Assembly: GCA_030141605.1 (NCBI GenBank)
Contig: JAQGDQ010000320.1
Span: forward strand, 1-62,000
DNA: 62,000 nt
From: Tubiluchus corallicola
Lineage: Eukaryota; Priapulida; Priapulimorpha; Priapulimorphida; Tubiluchidae
Direction of reading: 5' to 3'
The stretch's first letter is position 1. The number at the start of each line of letters is the position of its first letter. The notes under the pieces were generated by a model. The model did not search any database. It had not been told where the DNA came from and saw only the letters and a list, made by a program, of their open reading frames with translations. This document shows positions 21,667 to 39,924 of the stretch, in pieces. Both the position numbers and the translations under genes were made by a program.

Positions 21667-24438
21667 ATCTCTCTCTTTCTCTCCATCCCTCTCTCTTTCC
21701 CCCTCTCTCTCGAGTTGCTAGTAGTGAGAATGATATTTGCACTTCTTCCATTAGAAAAATAGATAAAACTTCTTTACTACATTTGGTAATATATCTTAGT
21801 TATTTTTTTACTTTATTATTCATTCTTTTACTTTGTGTGCTACTAAGTAAGTTATTATAATTGTAAATATTTATAATTTATAATGTGTGTAATTTTGTGT
21901 TCTGAGCGTATTTTTGTGTGTTTGAACTTAGAGTTTGCAATAAAGACTCAAATCAAATCAAATTAAATCTTGCTCTCCCCCTCTATCCACAGCAGTGAGA
22001 GTAATAAAAAGCAGAGCTGGCAGAACTGCGACAGGATAAAGTTGTAGGATTTTGTCTGCTTTTAATGATTATTGATTCTGATTACTAATTCGATCGGAAT
22101 TTTTATCTCTAGTTAATTAAACCTCTTCTATCGAATGGTGATAATTCAATTCCATACTTTTCTGGTTATCAATTTAAAAGAACTAAAATTAGTTTGTAGT
22201 CGATTACTATTTTGTGTATTTTATACATTAGAAATATTTTGGATGTGGAAAGTATTTTTGAAATTGATCATTGGTATATGGGTCTAATACATTTTTCATT
22301 GAACACGTTTTCAGCTTTGCACAAAACGCTTCATGTGGTTACACTACGCAGTTGTTTTTGTTGCCAGTGCCATCATTGTCATCACTATCTTTGCTAGCCA
22401 CGACAGCATGGAGAGGTGTGTGGTGGCATAGTGTGTCCCATGGGGTGTGGTGGGTTGTGGATTGTCTAGTGCAGTGTAGTGTGTGTGGCATGAGTGGTGT
22501 AGGTTGTCGTTATGAGTTTATGAGCGAACTTTATTTGCAGGAAGTCAGAATGCCCCTTAAGTCTCAACAATTCTTTATTTTTCATGAGAAGGTTCGTTCC
22601 TCATTAGCTGTGCAGAGAGGCACATTATTAACACTACATATAAAGTGAACTGAAGGAATGTACCCATCAGTAAAATAAAATATACAAAATTCATGAAGAA
22701 GCAGTATTAAAAAGTTGAATAAGAAAAAAATTAAAGTTACTAGTTAAGAAAAACAAAAATAACGTTAAATTGACAAACAAATCGAAAATGAGCTTGACAT
22801 TGGTAACCAAAACTCTAGTTATTTCCATCTCAAACATTTAGTCTAACTAACTGCTCGTGGTGTACTGTCAGAAAGAAAGGTATTAAGGTAAGAAAGAAAC
22901 CATTAAAGGCATCTAATTGAAGGCAGTATCATTCCATTGTCGACCCTCAAAGAAGTTTGCCTATTGAAACAACATTTAACCATAGAAAAATCGATCATGT
23001 CTAGGACCGAAATATTTTTTGGAAAATGAATGCCTGGTAGTCCACGCTCCATGGCATGATGATCAAGGCAGTATAAAAACTAGGCTGCAATGATGGTAAT
23101 AAACTAGCTGTTAGCAGATTATAAATACGTGTTTACAGTTGCCATATAAACAAAATTTGTGAAAATTTAGTACGCATTGTTTATCTCATAATCAGTAAAT
23201 GTTATAGTTTAGTATAGTATTAATAGTAACAGCAAAGACCCCGCAAAAACTTTTGCATATAAATACACTTGTAATCAACAATGCGTGAACATTTTACCCA
23301 GTGTTCATTTATTTCCTAATGCAAAGCCAGCAGCAGCAGCAGCTTTTACTGAATTAAAGTTATAAGGTTATAGGCAGAGTATAATGGATGACGTCAGAAC
23401 AATGGTTTTGCATCAGCACTTTTCCAAGCGAAAATTGCTAAAAATAGAACTGATAACCTTAATGAATTCTTGCACTATGCAACGTTTCATGCCTTTGAAT
23501 CATTCTGGTAGACTAAATACCCATTCATTGTGGTCAAATGGTGGCCCTCTTTTTTGACATCATAATTAAGCCCTGTGTTGTAGTGCTCTAATTTTGGCCT
23601 AATTTGGACATGGTATTTTCTGAACCAAACACTGCAAGAAAACATTAAAAAAACGTTTTCTTGCCATTTTTGGGGTAGGGCTATTTTTCCCATTATATTA
23701 GCTCTATTATCGTATCTGCTAAGAGTTAGCATTACCATTTGTGATTGTGTAATGTGTTATAGGTGATGTAGTGTGGGTGGTGTGTGATGTGGGCGGTTTG
23801 GTGTGGGTCGTCATTGCAGTTTTTTGTGCAAAATTATTTTGCTGGGATTGGCTAGTTTATATACTCCTTGTATATTTAGTTTTATATTTATGTAACTCGC
23901 TGGGTATAGGAAACGATCATTAGACACTGGTGGGTTTCAGGTTTAATTTAGGAAGCATTATTAAATTTTAACATTAGTTTTTACTATTACTACATAATCA
24001 AGCAATCCAAAACAGAAAGCAGTTTCTTATTTTTTCATTCTGTTTTTTTATTGGTAATTAAATTTCCTCTTACTTTAAATGTATATTTTTATTACTTTGT
24101 TGAACTTGAAGGATGGCTCACTAAGAAGGTCATTTCCCACCCGTACGCTAAATTTGTTATTTTCTTTATCTGTGATTGATTGTTTTGATATTATGGTTTT
24201 AAAGTATTTACCTTAAGTTACTTCGCCTTACCTTGCTGACTTCTAAGACATTTAGAGCCAGGTCTATACTAACTAAGTTCTCTGTCAAGTGGCTCTTTGG
24301 TGAGGGACATCACTAATATCTGCAAGATAATCACGTCTTTTCTGATTTTAAAACTGTGGTTGGGAGGGAGGGGGAGGGTCTCGAACGAGTGTCAATGTCA
24401 TGGAAATATTTTATAATTTGTTATAATAACTTTTTCAG
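21436..24438 (+). repeat. array unit 4
   Basis: 3003 bp. The CT tract is expanded (about 21577-21660). TM1 starts at 22315. TM2 is 23820-23903, with an intact AG. From about 22.2 kb it is nearly identical to unit 5 with a 2960-bp offset. Confidence 0.9.
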
Positions 24439-24489
24439 ATTCAGAAGAAGAAAACATGAACCAACTTGGCTTAAACAGGAGCAGAAACA
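24439..24489 (+). CDS. exon c5
   Basis: 51 nt, splice sites intact, reading SEEENMNQLGLNRSRN. The Gly-to-Met and Gly-to-Leu changes are shared only with c6. Confidence 0.6.
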
Positions 24490-24577
24490 GTAAGTTATGC
24501 TTTATAGCTGCTGCTGTCAACTACGGGTGAAAGCAGTTCCTAGAAGAACCAAACCTATTTTATAAAAAGCTAAATCC

Positions 24578-24634
<57 letters not shown>

Positions 24635-27398
24635 TCTCTCTCTCCATCCCTCTCTCTTTCCTCCTCTCTCTCGAGTTGCTAGTAGTGAGAATGATATTTG
24701 CACTTCTTCCATTAGAAAAATAGATAAAACTTCTTTACTGTATTCGGTAATATATCTTAGTTATTTTTTTTTACTTTATTCATTCTTTTACTTTGTGTGC
24801 TACTAAGTAAGTTATTATAACTGTAAATATTTATAATTTATAATGTGTGTAATTTTGTGTCCTGAGCGTATTTTTGTGTGTAAAAACTTAGAGCTTGCAA
24901 TAAAGACTCAAATCAAATCATATTAAATCTCTCTCTTTCCCTTCTTTCCACAGCAGTGAGAGTAATAAGAAGCAGGACTGGCAGAACTGCGGCAGGATAA
25001 AGTTGTAGGATTTTGTCTGCTTTATTGATTACTGATTCTGATTACTAATTCGATCGGAATTTTTATCTCTAGTTAATTAAACCTCTTCTATCGAATGGTG
25101 ATAATTCAATTCCATACTTTTCTGGTTATCAATTTAAAAGAACTAAAATTAGTTTGTAGTCGATTACTATTTTGTGTATTTTATACATTAGAAATATTTT
25201 GGATGTGGAAAGTATTTTTGAAATTGATCATTGGTATATGGGTCTAATACATTTTTCATTGAACACGTTTTCAGCTTTGCACAAAACGCTTCATGTGGTT
25301 ACACTACGCAGTTGTTTTTGTTGCCAGTGCCATCATTGTCATCACTATCTTTGCTAGCCACGACAGCATGGAGAGGTGTGTGGTGGCATAGTGTGTCCCA
25401 TGGGGTGTGGTGGGTTGTGGATTGTCTAGTGCAGTGTAGTGTGTGTGGCATGAGTGGTGTAGGTTGTCGTTATGAGTTTATGAGCGAACTTTATTTGCAG
25501 GAAGTCAGAATGCCCCTTAAGTCTCAACAATTCTTTATTTTTCATGAGAAGGTTCGTTCCTCATTAGCTGTGCAGAGAGGCACATTATTAACACTACATA
25601 TAAAGTGAACTGAAGGAATGTACCCATCAGTAAAATAAAATATACAAAATTCATGAAGAAGCAGTATTAAAAAGTTGAATAAGAAAAAAATTAAAGTTAC
25701 TAGTTAAGAAAAACAAAAATAACGTTAAATTGACAAACAAATCGAAAATGAGCTTGACATTGGTAACCAAAACTCTAGTTATTTCCATCTCAAACATTTA
25801 GTCTAACTAACTGCTCGTGGTGTACTGTCAGAAAGAAAGGTATTAAGGTAAGAAAGAAACCATTAAAGGCATCTAATTGAAGGCAGTATCATTCCATTGT
25901 CGACCCTCAAAGAAGTTTGCCTATTGAAACAACATTTAACCATAGAAAAATCGATCATGTCTAGGACCGAAATATTTTTTGGAAAATGAATGCCTGGTAG
26001 TCCACGCTCCATGGCATGATGATCAAGGCAGTATAAAAACTAGGCTGCAATGATGGTAATAAACTAGCTGTTAGCAGATTATAAATACGTGTTTACAGTT
26101 GCCATATAAACAAAATTTGTGAAAATTTAGTACGCATTGTTTATCTCATAATCAGTAAATGTTATAGTTTAGTATAGTATTAATAGTAACAGCAAAGACC
26201 CCGCAAAAACTTTTGCATATAAATACACTTGTAATCAACAAAGCGCGAACATTCTACCCAGTGTTCATTTATTTCCTAATGCAAAGCCAGCAGCAGCAGC
26301 AGCTTTTACTGAATTAAAGTTATAAGGTTATAGGCAGAGTATAATGGATGACGTCAGAACAATGGTTTTGCATCAGCACTTTTCCAAGCGAAAATTGCTA
26401 AAAATAGAACTGATAACCTTAATGAATTCTTGCACTATGCAACGTTTCATGCCTTTGAATCATTCTGGTAGACTAAATACCCATTCATTGTGGTCAAATG
26501 GTGGCCCTCTTTTTTGACATCATAATTAAGCCCTGTGTTGTAGTGCTCTAATTTTGGCCTAATTTGGACATGGTATTTTCTGAACCAAACACTGCAAGAA
26601 AACATTAAAAAAACGTTTTCTTGCCATTTTTGGGGTAGGGCTATTTTTCCCATTATATTAGCTCTATTATCGTATCTGCTAAGAGTTAGCATTACCATTT
26701 GTGATTGTGTAATGTGTTATAGGTGATGTAGTGTGGGTGGTGTGTGATGTGGGCGGTTTGGTGTGGGTCGTCATTGCAGTTTTTTGTGCAAAATTATTTT
26801 GCTGGGATTGGCTAGTTTATATACTCCTTGTATATTTAGTTTTATATTTATGTAACTCGCTGGGTATAGGAAACGATCATTAGACACTGGTGGGTTTCAG
26901 GTTTAATTTAGGAAGCATTATTAAATTTTAACATTAGTTTTTACTATTACTACATAATCAAGCAATCCAAAACAGAAAGCAGTTTCTTATTTTTTCATTC
27001 TGTTTTTTTATTGGTAATTAAATTTCCTCTTACTTTAAATGTATATTTTTATTACTTTGTTGAACTTGAAGGATGGCTCACTAAGAAGGTCATTTCCCAC
27101 CCGTACGCTAAATTTGTTATTTTCTTTATCTGTGATTGATTGTTTTGATATTATGGTTTTAAAGTATTTACCTTAAGTTACTTCGCCTTACCTTGCTGAC
27201 TTCTAAGACATTTAGAGCCAGGTCTATACTAACTAAGTTCTCTGTCAAGTGGCTCTTTGGTGAGGGACATCACTAATATCTGCAAGATAATCACGTCTTT
27301 TCTGATTTTAAAACTGTGGTTGGGAGGGAGGGGGAGGGTCTCGAACGAGTGTCAATGTCATGGAAATATTTTATAATTTGTTATAATAACTTTTTCAG
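24439..27398 (+). repeat. array unit 5
   Basis: 2960 bp. TM1 starts at 25275. TM2 is 26780-26863 with intact AG. The right part of unit 4 and the left part of unit 6 are almost the same sequence. Confidence 0.9.
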
Positions 27399-27449
27399 AT
27401 TCAGAAGAAGAAAACATGAACCAACTTGGCTTAAACAGGAGCAGAAACA
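27399..27449 (+). CDS. exon c6
   Basis: 51 nt, splice sites intact, same peptide as c5. Confidence 0.6.
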
Positions 27450-27537
27450 GTAAGTTATGCTTTATAGCTGCTGCTGTCAACTACGGGTGAAAGCAGTTCC
27501 TAGAAGAACCAAACCTATTTTATAAAAAGCTAAATCC

Positions 27538-27608
<71 letters not shown>

Positions 27609-30364
27609 CCTCTCTCTTTCCTCCTCTCTCTCGAGTTGCTAGTAGTGAGAATGATATTTGCACTTCTTCCATTAGAAAAATAGATAAAACTTCTTTACTG
27701 TATTCGGTAATATATCTTAGTTATTTTTTTTTACTTTATTCATTCTTTTACTTTGTGTGCTACTAAGTAAGTTATTATAACTGTAAATATTTATAATTTA
27801 TAATGTGTGTAATTTTGTGTCCTGAGCGTATTTTTGTGTGTAAAAACTTAGAGCTTGCAATAAAGACTCAAATCAAATCATATTAAATCTCTCTCTTTCC
27901 CTTCTTTCCACAGCAGTGAGAGTAATAAGAAGCAGGACTGGCAGAACTGCGGCAGGATAAAGTTGTAGGATTTTGTCTGCTTTATTGATTACTGATTCTG
28001 ATTACTAATTCGATCGGAATTTTTATCTCTAGTTAATTAAACCTCTTCTATCGAATGGTGATAATTCAATTCCATACTTTTCTGGTTATCAATTTAAAAG
28101 AACTAAAATTAGTTCGTAGTCGATTACTATTTTGTGTATTTTATACATTAGAAATATTTTGGATGTGGAAAGTATTTTTGAAATTGATCATTGGTGTATG
28201 GGTCTAATACATTTTTCATTGCACACGTTTTCAGCTTTGCACAAAACGCTTCATGCGGTTACACTACGCAGTTGTTTTTGTTGCCATTGTCATCACTATC
28301 TTTGCTAGCCACGACAGCATGGAGAGGTGTGTGGTGGCATAGTGTGTCCCATGGGGTGTGGTGGGTTGTGGATTGTCTAGTGCAGCGTAGTGTGTGTGGC
28401 GTGAGTGGTGTAGGTTGTCGTTATGAGTTTATGAGCAAACTTTATTTGCAGGAAGTCAGAATGCCCCTTAGGTCTCAACAATTCTTTATTTTTCATGAGA
28501 AGGTTCGTTCCACATTAGCTGTGCAGAGAGGCGCATTATTAAAACTACATATTAAGTGAACTGAAGGAATGTACCCGTCAGTAAAATAAAATATACAAAA
28601 TTCATGAAGAAGCAGTATTAAGAAGTTGAATAAGAAAAAAATTAAAGTTACTACTTAGGAAAAACAAAAACAACGCTACATTGACAAACAAATCGAAAAT
28701 GAGCTTGACGTTGATAACCAAAACTCTAGTTATTTCCATCTCAAACATTTAGTCTAACTAACTGCTTGTGGTGTACTGTCAGAAAGAAAGGTATTAGGGT
28801 AAGAAAGAAACTATTAAACGCATCTAATTGAAGGTAGTATCATTCCATTGTCGACCCTCAAAGAAGTTTGCATATTGAAACAACATTTAACCATAGAAAA
28901 ATTGATCATGTCTAGGACCGAAATATTTTTTGGAAAATGAATGCCTGGTAGCCCACGCTCCATGGCATGACGATCAAGGCAGTATAAAAAACTAGGCTGA
29001 AATGATGGTAATAAACTAGCTGTTAGCAGATTATAAATACGTGTTTACAGTTGCCATATAATCAAAATTTGTGAAAATTTAGTACGCATTGTTTATCTCA
29101 TAATGAGTAAATGTCATAGTTCAGTATAGTATTAATAGTACTAGCAAAGACCCCACAAATAATTTTGCATATAAATACACTTATAATCAACAAAGCGCGA
29201 ACATTCTACCCAGTGTTCATTTATTTCCTAATGCAAAGCCAGCAGCAGCAGCAGCTTTTACTGAATTAAAGTTATAAGGTTATAGGCAGAGTATAATGGA
29301 TGACATCAGAAGAATGGTTTTGCATCAGCACGTTTCCAAGTGAAAATTGCCAAAAATAGAACTGATAACCTTGATGAATTCTTGCACTATGCAACGCTTC
29401 ATGCTTTTGAATCATTCTGGTAGACTAAATACCCATTCATTGTGGTCAAATGGTGGCCATCTTTTTTGACGTCATAATTAAGCCCGTGTAGCACTCTAAT
29501 TTCAGCCTAATTTGGACATGGCATTTTCTGAACCAAACACTGCAAGAAAACATTCAAAAACGTTTTATTGCCATTTTTGGGGTAGGGCTATTTTTCCCAT
29601 TATATTAGCTCTATTTCGTATCTGCTAAGAGTTAGCATTACCATTGGTGATTGCGTAATGTGTTGCAGGTGATGTAGTGTGGGTGGTGTGTGGTGGATAT
29701 GGCATGGTGTGGGTGCTGTGGTGTGTGGTGTGGGTTGTCGTTGCAGTTTTTTGTGCAAAATTATTTTGCAGGGATTGGCTAATTTATATACTCCTTGTAT
29801 ATTTAGTTATATATTTATATAACTCGTTGGGTACAGGAAACGATCATTAGACACTGGTGGGTTTCAGGTTTAATTTAGGAAGCATTATTAAATTTTAACA
29901 TTAGTTTTTACTATTACTACATAATTAAGCAATGCAAAACACAAAGCAGTTTCTTATTTTTTCATTCTGTTTTTATTGGTAATTAAATTTCCTCTTACTT
30001 TAAATGTATATTTTTATTACTTTGTTGAATTTGAAGGATGGCTCACTAAGAAGGTCATTTTCCACCCGTACGCTAAATTTGTTATTTTCTTTACCTGTGA
30101 TTGATTGTTTTGATATTACAGTTTTAAAGTATTTACCTTACCTTACTTCGCCTTACCTTGCTGACTTCCAAAACATTTAGAGCCAGGTCTGTGCTAACTA
30201 AATTCTCTGTCAAGCGGCTCTTTGATGGGTGGACATCACTAATATCTGCAAGATAATCATGTCTTTTCTGATTTTAAAACTGTGATTGGGAAGCAGGGGG
30301 AGGGTCTCGAACGAGTGTCAATGTCATGGAAATATTTTATAATTTGTTATAATAACTTTTTCAG
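27399..30364 (+). repeat. array unit 6
   Basis: 2966 bp. TM1 starts at 28235 with an in-frame 9-bp deletion in the membrane segment. TM2 is 29747-29830 with intact AG. Confidence 0.9.
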
Positions 30365-30415
30365 ATTTTGAAGAAGAAAACGGGCACCAACTTGGCAGAA
30401 ACAGACGCAGATACA
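30365..30415 (+). CDS. exon c7
   Basis: 51 nt, splice sites intact, reading FEEENGHQLGRNRRRY. It is intermediate between the left (Asn/Leu) and right (Tyr/His) types of exon c. Confidence 0.6.
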
Positions 30416-33403
30416 GTAAGTTATGCTTTATAGCTGCTGCTGTCAACAATGTTTGAAAGCACTTCCTAGAAGAACCAAACCTATTTTATAAAAAGCTAAC
30501 CCCCACTCTCTTTCTGTCTCTCGTTCTTTTTTCCTCTCTCTCTATCGCTCTCTCTTTCCCCCCTGTCTCGAGTTGCTAGTAGTGAGAATTATATTTGCAC
30601 TTCTTCCATTAGAAAAATAGATAAAACTTCTTTAATGCATTCGGTAATATATTTCAGTTATTTTTTTTACTTTATTCATTCTTTTAATTTGTGTACTACT
30701 AAGAAAGTTATTATAATTGTAAATATTTATAATTTATAATGTGTGTAATTTTGTGTCCTGAGCATATTTTTGTGTGTATGAACTTAGAGTTTGCAATAAA
30801 GACTCAAATCAAATCAAATTAAATCTTGCTCTCCCCCTCTATCCACAGCAGTGAGAGTAATAAAAAGCAGAGCTGGCAGAACTGCGACAGGATAAAGTTG
30901 TAGGATTTTGTATGTTTTTATTGATTATTGATTATGATTACTAATTCGATCGGAATTTTTATCTCTAGTTAATTAAACCTCTTCTATTTAATGGTGATAA
31001 TTCAATTCCATACTTTTCTGGTTATCGATTTGAAAGAACTAAAATTGGCTCCTAGTCCATTACTAATTTGTGTATTTTATACATTAGAAATATTCTAGAT
31101 GTGGAAAGTAGTTTTGAAATTGAGTATTGCTGAGTATTTGTATTTGCTAAGAGTTAGCTTACATGACCGTCACTGCTGGTGCAGTAAGCAGAGGCTATGT
31201 AGAAGGTGAACCCATTATTGATCGTTGGTGTATGGGTCTAATACATTTTTCATTGCACACGTTTTCAGCTTTGTGCAAAGCGTTTCAAGTGATTACACTA
31301 CGCAGTTGTTTTTGTTGCCGTCGCCATCATAGTCATCACTATCGGTGCTAGCCACGATGGCATGGAGAGGTTATGGTGGTATGGTGTGTCCCATGGGGTG
31401 TGGTGGGTTGTGGATTGTCTAGTGCAGTGTTGTGGGTGTGGCGTGAGTGGTGTAGGTTGTCGTTATGAGTTTATGAGCAAACTTTGTTTGCAGGAAGTCA
31501 GAATGCCCCTTAAGTCTCAACAAGTCTTTATTTTTCATGAGAAGGTTCGTTCCTCATTAGCTGTGCAGAGAGGCACATTATTAAAACTACATATAAAGTG
31601 AACTGAAGGAATGTACCCGTCAGTAAAATAAAATATACGAAATTCATGAAGAAGCGGTATTAAAGAGTTGAATAAGAAAAAAATTAACGTTACTACTTAA
31701 GAAAAACAAAAATAACATTACATTGACAAACAAATCGAGAATTAGCTTGAAGTTGATAACCAAAAATCCAGCTATTTTCATTTTAAACATTTAGTCTAAC
31801 CAACTACTTGTGGTGTAGGTCATAAAGAAAAGTATTAAAGTAAGAAAGAAACTATTAAAAGTATCTAATTGAAGGCAGTATCATTCCATTGTCGACCCTC
31901 AAAGAAGTTTGCATATTGAAACAACATTTAACCATAGAAAAATCGATCATGTCTAGGACCGAAATATTTTTGGAAGATGAATGCCTGGTAGCCCACACTC
32001 CATGGCATGACGATCAAGGCAGTATAAGAAACTAGGCTGAAATGATGGTAATAAACTAGCTGTTAGCAGAATATAATTGCGTGTTTACAGTTGCCATATA
32101 ATCAAAATTTGTGAAAATTTAGTGCGCATTGTTTATCTCATAATGAGTAAATGTCAAAGTTTAGTAGAGTATTAATAGTAACAGCAAAGCCCTGCAAAAA
32201 CTTTTGCATATAAATACACTTATAATCAACAATGCGTGAATATTCTACCCAGTGTTCATTTATTTCCTAATGCAAAGCCAGCAGCAGCAGCTTTTATTGA
32301 ATTAAAGTTATAATTTTATAGGCAGAGTATAATGGATGACGTCAGAACAATGGCTTTGCATCAGCAGTTTTCCAAGTGAAAATTGCCAAAAATAGAACTG
32401 ATAACCTTAATGAATTCTTGCACTATGCAATGTTTCATGCTTTTAAATCATTCTTTTAGACTAAATATATATTCATTGTGGTCAAATGGTGGCCATCTTT
32501 TTTGACATCATAATTAAGCCCGTGTAGCACTCTAATTTCAGCCTAATTTGGACATGGCATTTTCTGAACCAAACACTGCAAGAAAACATTAAAAAACGTT
32601 TTATTGCAATTTTTTGGGTAGGGCTATTTTTTCCATTATATTAGCTCTATCATCGTATCTGCTAAGAGTTAGTATTACCATTGGTGATTGCATAATGTGT
32701 TGCAGGTGATGTAGTGTGGGTGGTGTGTGTGGATATGTCGTGGTGTAGGTGCTGTGGTGTGTGGTGTGGGTTGTCATTGCAGTTTTTTGTGCAAAATTAT
32801 TTTGCTGGGATTGGCTAGTTTATATACTCCTTGCATATTTAGTTTTATGTTTATATAACTCGTTGGGTATAGGAAACGATCATTAGACACTGGTGGGTTT
32901 CAGGTTTAATGTAGGAAGCATTATTAAATTTTAACATTAGTTTTTACTATTACTACATAATCAAGCAATCCAAAACAGAGAGCAGTTTCTTATTTTTTCA
33001 TTCTGTTTTTTTATTGGTAATTAAATTTCCTCTTACTTTAAATGCATATTTTTATTATTTTGTTGAATTTGAAGGATGGCTCACTAAGAAGGTCATTTTC
33101 CACCCGTACGCTAAATTTGTTATTTTCTTTATCTGTGATTGATTGTTTTGATATTACGGTTTTAAAGTATTTACCTTACCTTACTTCGCCTAACCCTGCT
33201 GACTTCCAAAACATTTAGAGCCAGGTCTGTGCTAACTAAATTCTCTGTCAAGCGGCTCTTTGGTGGGTGGACATCACTAATATCTGCAAGATAATCATGT
33301 CTTTTCTGATCTTAAAACTGTGGTTGGGAGGGAGGTGGAGGTTCTCGAAAGAGTGTCAACGTCATGGAAATATTATATAGTATGTTATAATATCTTTTTT
33401 CAG
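30365..33403 (+). repeat. array unit 7
   Basis: 3039 bp. TM1 starts at 31269 but has a TGA stop at 31290-31292 in the membrane-segment frame. TM2 is 32783-32866. Confidence 0.9.
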
Positions 33404-33454
33404 ATTCAGAAGACGAATACGGGTACCAACATGGCGGAAACAGACACGGATACA
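33404..33454 (+). CDS. exon c8
   Basis: 51 nt, splice sites intact, reading SEDEYGYQHGGNRHGY. This is the commonest peptide of the right half of the array (also c10 and c14). Confidence 0.62.
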
Positions 33455-33556
33455 GTAAGTTATACTTTATAGCTGCTGCTGTCAACTACTTGTGAAAGCA
33501 GTTCCTAGAAGAACCAAACCTATTTTATGAAAAGCTAACCCCCCCCTCTCTCTCTC

Positions 33557-33589
<33 letters not shown>

Positions 33590-36348
33590 TTCTCTTTTTC
33601 CCTCTCTCCCTATTGCTCTCTCTTTCCGCCCTCTCTCTCGAGTTGCTAGTAGTGAGAATGATATTTGTACTTCTTTCATTAGAAAAATAGATAAAACTTC
33701 TTTACCTCATTCGGTAATATATTTTAGTTATGTTTTTTTACTTTATCCATTCTTTTACTTTGTGTACTACTAAGTAAGTTATTATAATTGTAAATATTTC
33801 ATTAATTTATAACGTGTGTAATTTTCTGTCCTGAACGTATTTTTGTGTGTATGAACTTAGAGTTTGCAATAAAGACTCAAATCAAATCAAATTAAATCTC
33901 TCTCTCTCTCTCTCTGCCCTCTTTCTACAGCAGTGAGAGTAATAAAAAGCAGGACTGGCAGAACTGCGACAGGATAAAGTTGTAGGATTTTGTCTGCTTT
34001 TATTGATTATTGATTATGATTACTAATTCGATCGGAATTTTTATCTCTAGTTAATTAAACCTCTTCTATTTAATGTTGATAATTCAATTCCATACTTTTC
34101 TGGTTATCGATTTGAAAGAACTAAAATTGGCTCCTAGTCAATTATTAATTTGTGTATTTTATACATTAGAAATATTTTGGAGGTGGAGAGTATTTTTGAA
34201 ATTGAGTATTGCTGAGTATTTGTATTTGCTAAGAGTTAGCTTACATGACCATCACTGCAGGAGCAGTAAGCAAAGGCTATGTAGAAGGTGGGCACATTAT
34301 TGATCATTGGTGATGGGTCTAATACATTTTTCATTGCACACCTTTTCAGCTTTGTGCAAAGCGTTTCTTGTGGTTACACTACGCAGTTGTTCTTGTTGCC
34401 GTCGCCATCATAGTCATCACTATTGGTGCTAGCCACGACGGCATGGAGAGGTTATGGTGGTATGGTGTGTCCCATGGGGTGTGGTGGGTTGTGGATTGTC
34501 TAGTGCAGTGTAGTGGGTGTGGCGTGAGTGGTGTAGGTTGTCATTATGAGTTTATGAGCAAACTTTGCTTGCAGGAAGTCAGAATGTCCCTTAAGTCTCA
34601 ACAATTCTTTATTTTTTATGAGAAGGTTCGTTAATTATTAGCTGTGCAGAGAGGCACATTATTAAAACTACATATAAAGTGAACTAAAGGAATACACCCG
34701 TCAGTAAAATAAAATATACGAAATTCATGAAGAAGCGGTATTAAAGAGTTGAATAAGAAAAAAATTAACGTTACTACTTAAGAAAAACAAAAATAACGTT
34801 ACATTGACCAACAAATCGAGAATTAACTTGAGGTTGATAATCAAAAATCCAGCTATTTTCATTTTAAACATTTAGTCTAACCAACTACTTGTGGTGCACT
34901 GTCAGAAAGAAAAGTATTAAAGTAAGAAAGAAACTATTAAAAGCATGTAATTGAAGGCAGTATCATTCCATTGTCGACCCTCAAAGAGGTTTGCGTATCG
35001 AAACAAGCTAATATGCTAGATATTAGCAGATTATAAATACATGCTTACAGTTGCCATATAATCAGAATTTGTGAAAATTTAACACGCATTGTTTATCTCA
35101 TAATGAGTAAATGTCATAGTTTAGTATAGTATTAATAGTACTAGCAAAGGCCGCACAAAAAATTTTGCATATAAATACACTTATAATCAACAATGCGCGA
35201 ACATTCTACCCAGTGTTCATTTGTTTCCTAATGCAAACATAGCAGCAGCTTTTACTGAATTAAAGTTATAAGGTTATAGCAGAGTATATTAAATGACGTC
35301 AGAACAGGGGTTTTGCATCAGCAGTTTTCCAAGCAAAAATTGCCAAAAATAGAACTAGTAACCTTAATGAACTCTAGTGCTATGCAATGTTTCAAGCTTT
35401 TGAATCATTCTGGTAGACTAAATACCCATTCATTGAGGTCAAATGGTGGCCATCTTTCTTGACGTCATAATTAAACCCTGTGCAGTGCTCTAATTTCGGC
35501 CTAATTTGGACATGGTATTTTCTGAACTAAACACTGCAAGAAAACATCAAAAAAACGTTTTTTTGCCATTTTTGGGGTAGGGCTATTTTTTCCATTATAT
35601 TAGCTCTATCATCGTATCTGCTAAGAGTTAGCCATTACCATTGGTGATTGCATAATGTGTTGCAGGTGATGTAGTGTGGGTGGTGTGTGGTGGATATGGC
35701 ATGGTGTGGGTGCTGTGGTCTGTGGTGTGGGTTGTCATTGCAGTTTTTTGTGCAAAATTATTTTGCTGGGATTGGCTAGTTTATATACTCCTTGTATATT
35801 TAGTTTTATATTTATATAACTCGTTGGGTATAGGAAACGATCATTAGACACTGGTGGGTTTCAGGTTTAATGTAGGAAGCATTATTAAATTTTAACATTA
35901 GTTTTTACTATTACTACATAATCAAGCAATCCAAAACAGAGAGCAGTTTCTTATTTTTTCATTCTGTTTTTTATTGGTAATTAAATTTCTTCTTACTTTA
36001 AATGTATATTTTTATTACTTTGTTGAATTTGAAGGATGGCTCACTAAGAAGGTCATTTTCCACCCGTACGCTAAATTTTTTATTTTCTTTATCTGTGATT
36101 GATTGTTTTGATATTACGGTTTTAAAGTATTTACCTTACCTTACTGACTTCCAAAACATTTAGAGCCAGGTCTGTGCTAATTAAATTCTCTGTCAAGCGG
36201 CTCTTTGATGGGTGGACATCACTAATATCTGCAAGATAATCACGTCTTTTCTGATCTTAAAACTGTGGTTGGGAGGGAGGGGGAGGGTCTCGAACGAGTG
36301 TCAACGTCATGGAAATATTTTATAGTTTATTATAATAACTTTTTTCAG
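33404..36348 (+). repeat. array unit 8
   Basis: 2945 bp. TM1 starts at 34350. TM2 is 35744-35827. A deletion of roughly 150 bp is seen near 35005 compared with its neighbours. Confidence 0.9.
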
Positions 36349-39542
<3,194 letters not shown>

Positions 39543-39593
39543 ATTCAGAAGACGAATACGGGTACCAACATGGCGGAAACAGACACGGATACA
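39543..39593 (+). CDS. exon c10
   Basis: 51 nt, splice sites intact, same peptide as c8. Confidence 0.6.
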
Positions 39594-39681
39594 GTAAGTT
39601 ATACTTTATAGCTGCTGCTGTCAACTACGGGTGAAAGCAGTTCCTAGAAGAACCAAACCTATTTTATGAAAAGCTAATCCC

Positions 39682-39924
<243 letters not shown>

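Noticed and set aside
23487-23738. 83-codon minus-strand frame repeated in several units
   Set aside because: Antisense to the array exons, interrupted in other units, no recognisable domain; it reads through TATA/CRE-like and other non-coding landmarks.
33482-33679. Arg-Glu-rich minus-strand frame
   Set aside because: Translation of the CT tract.
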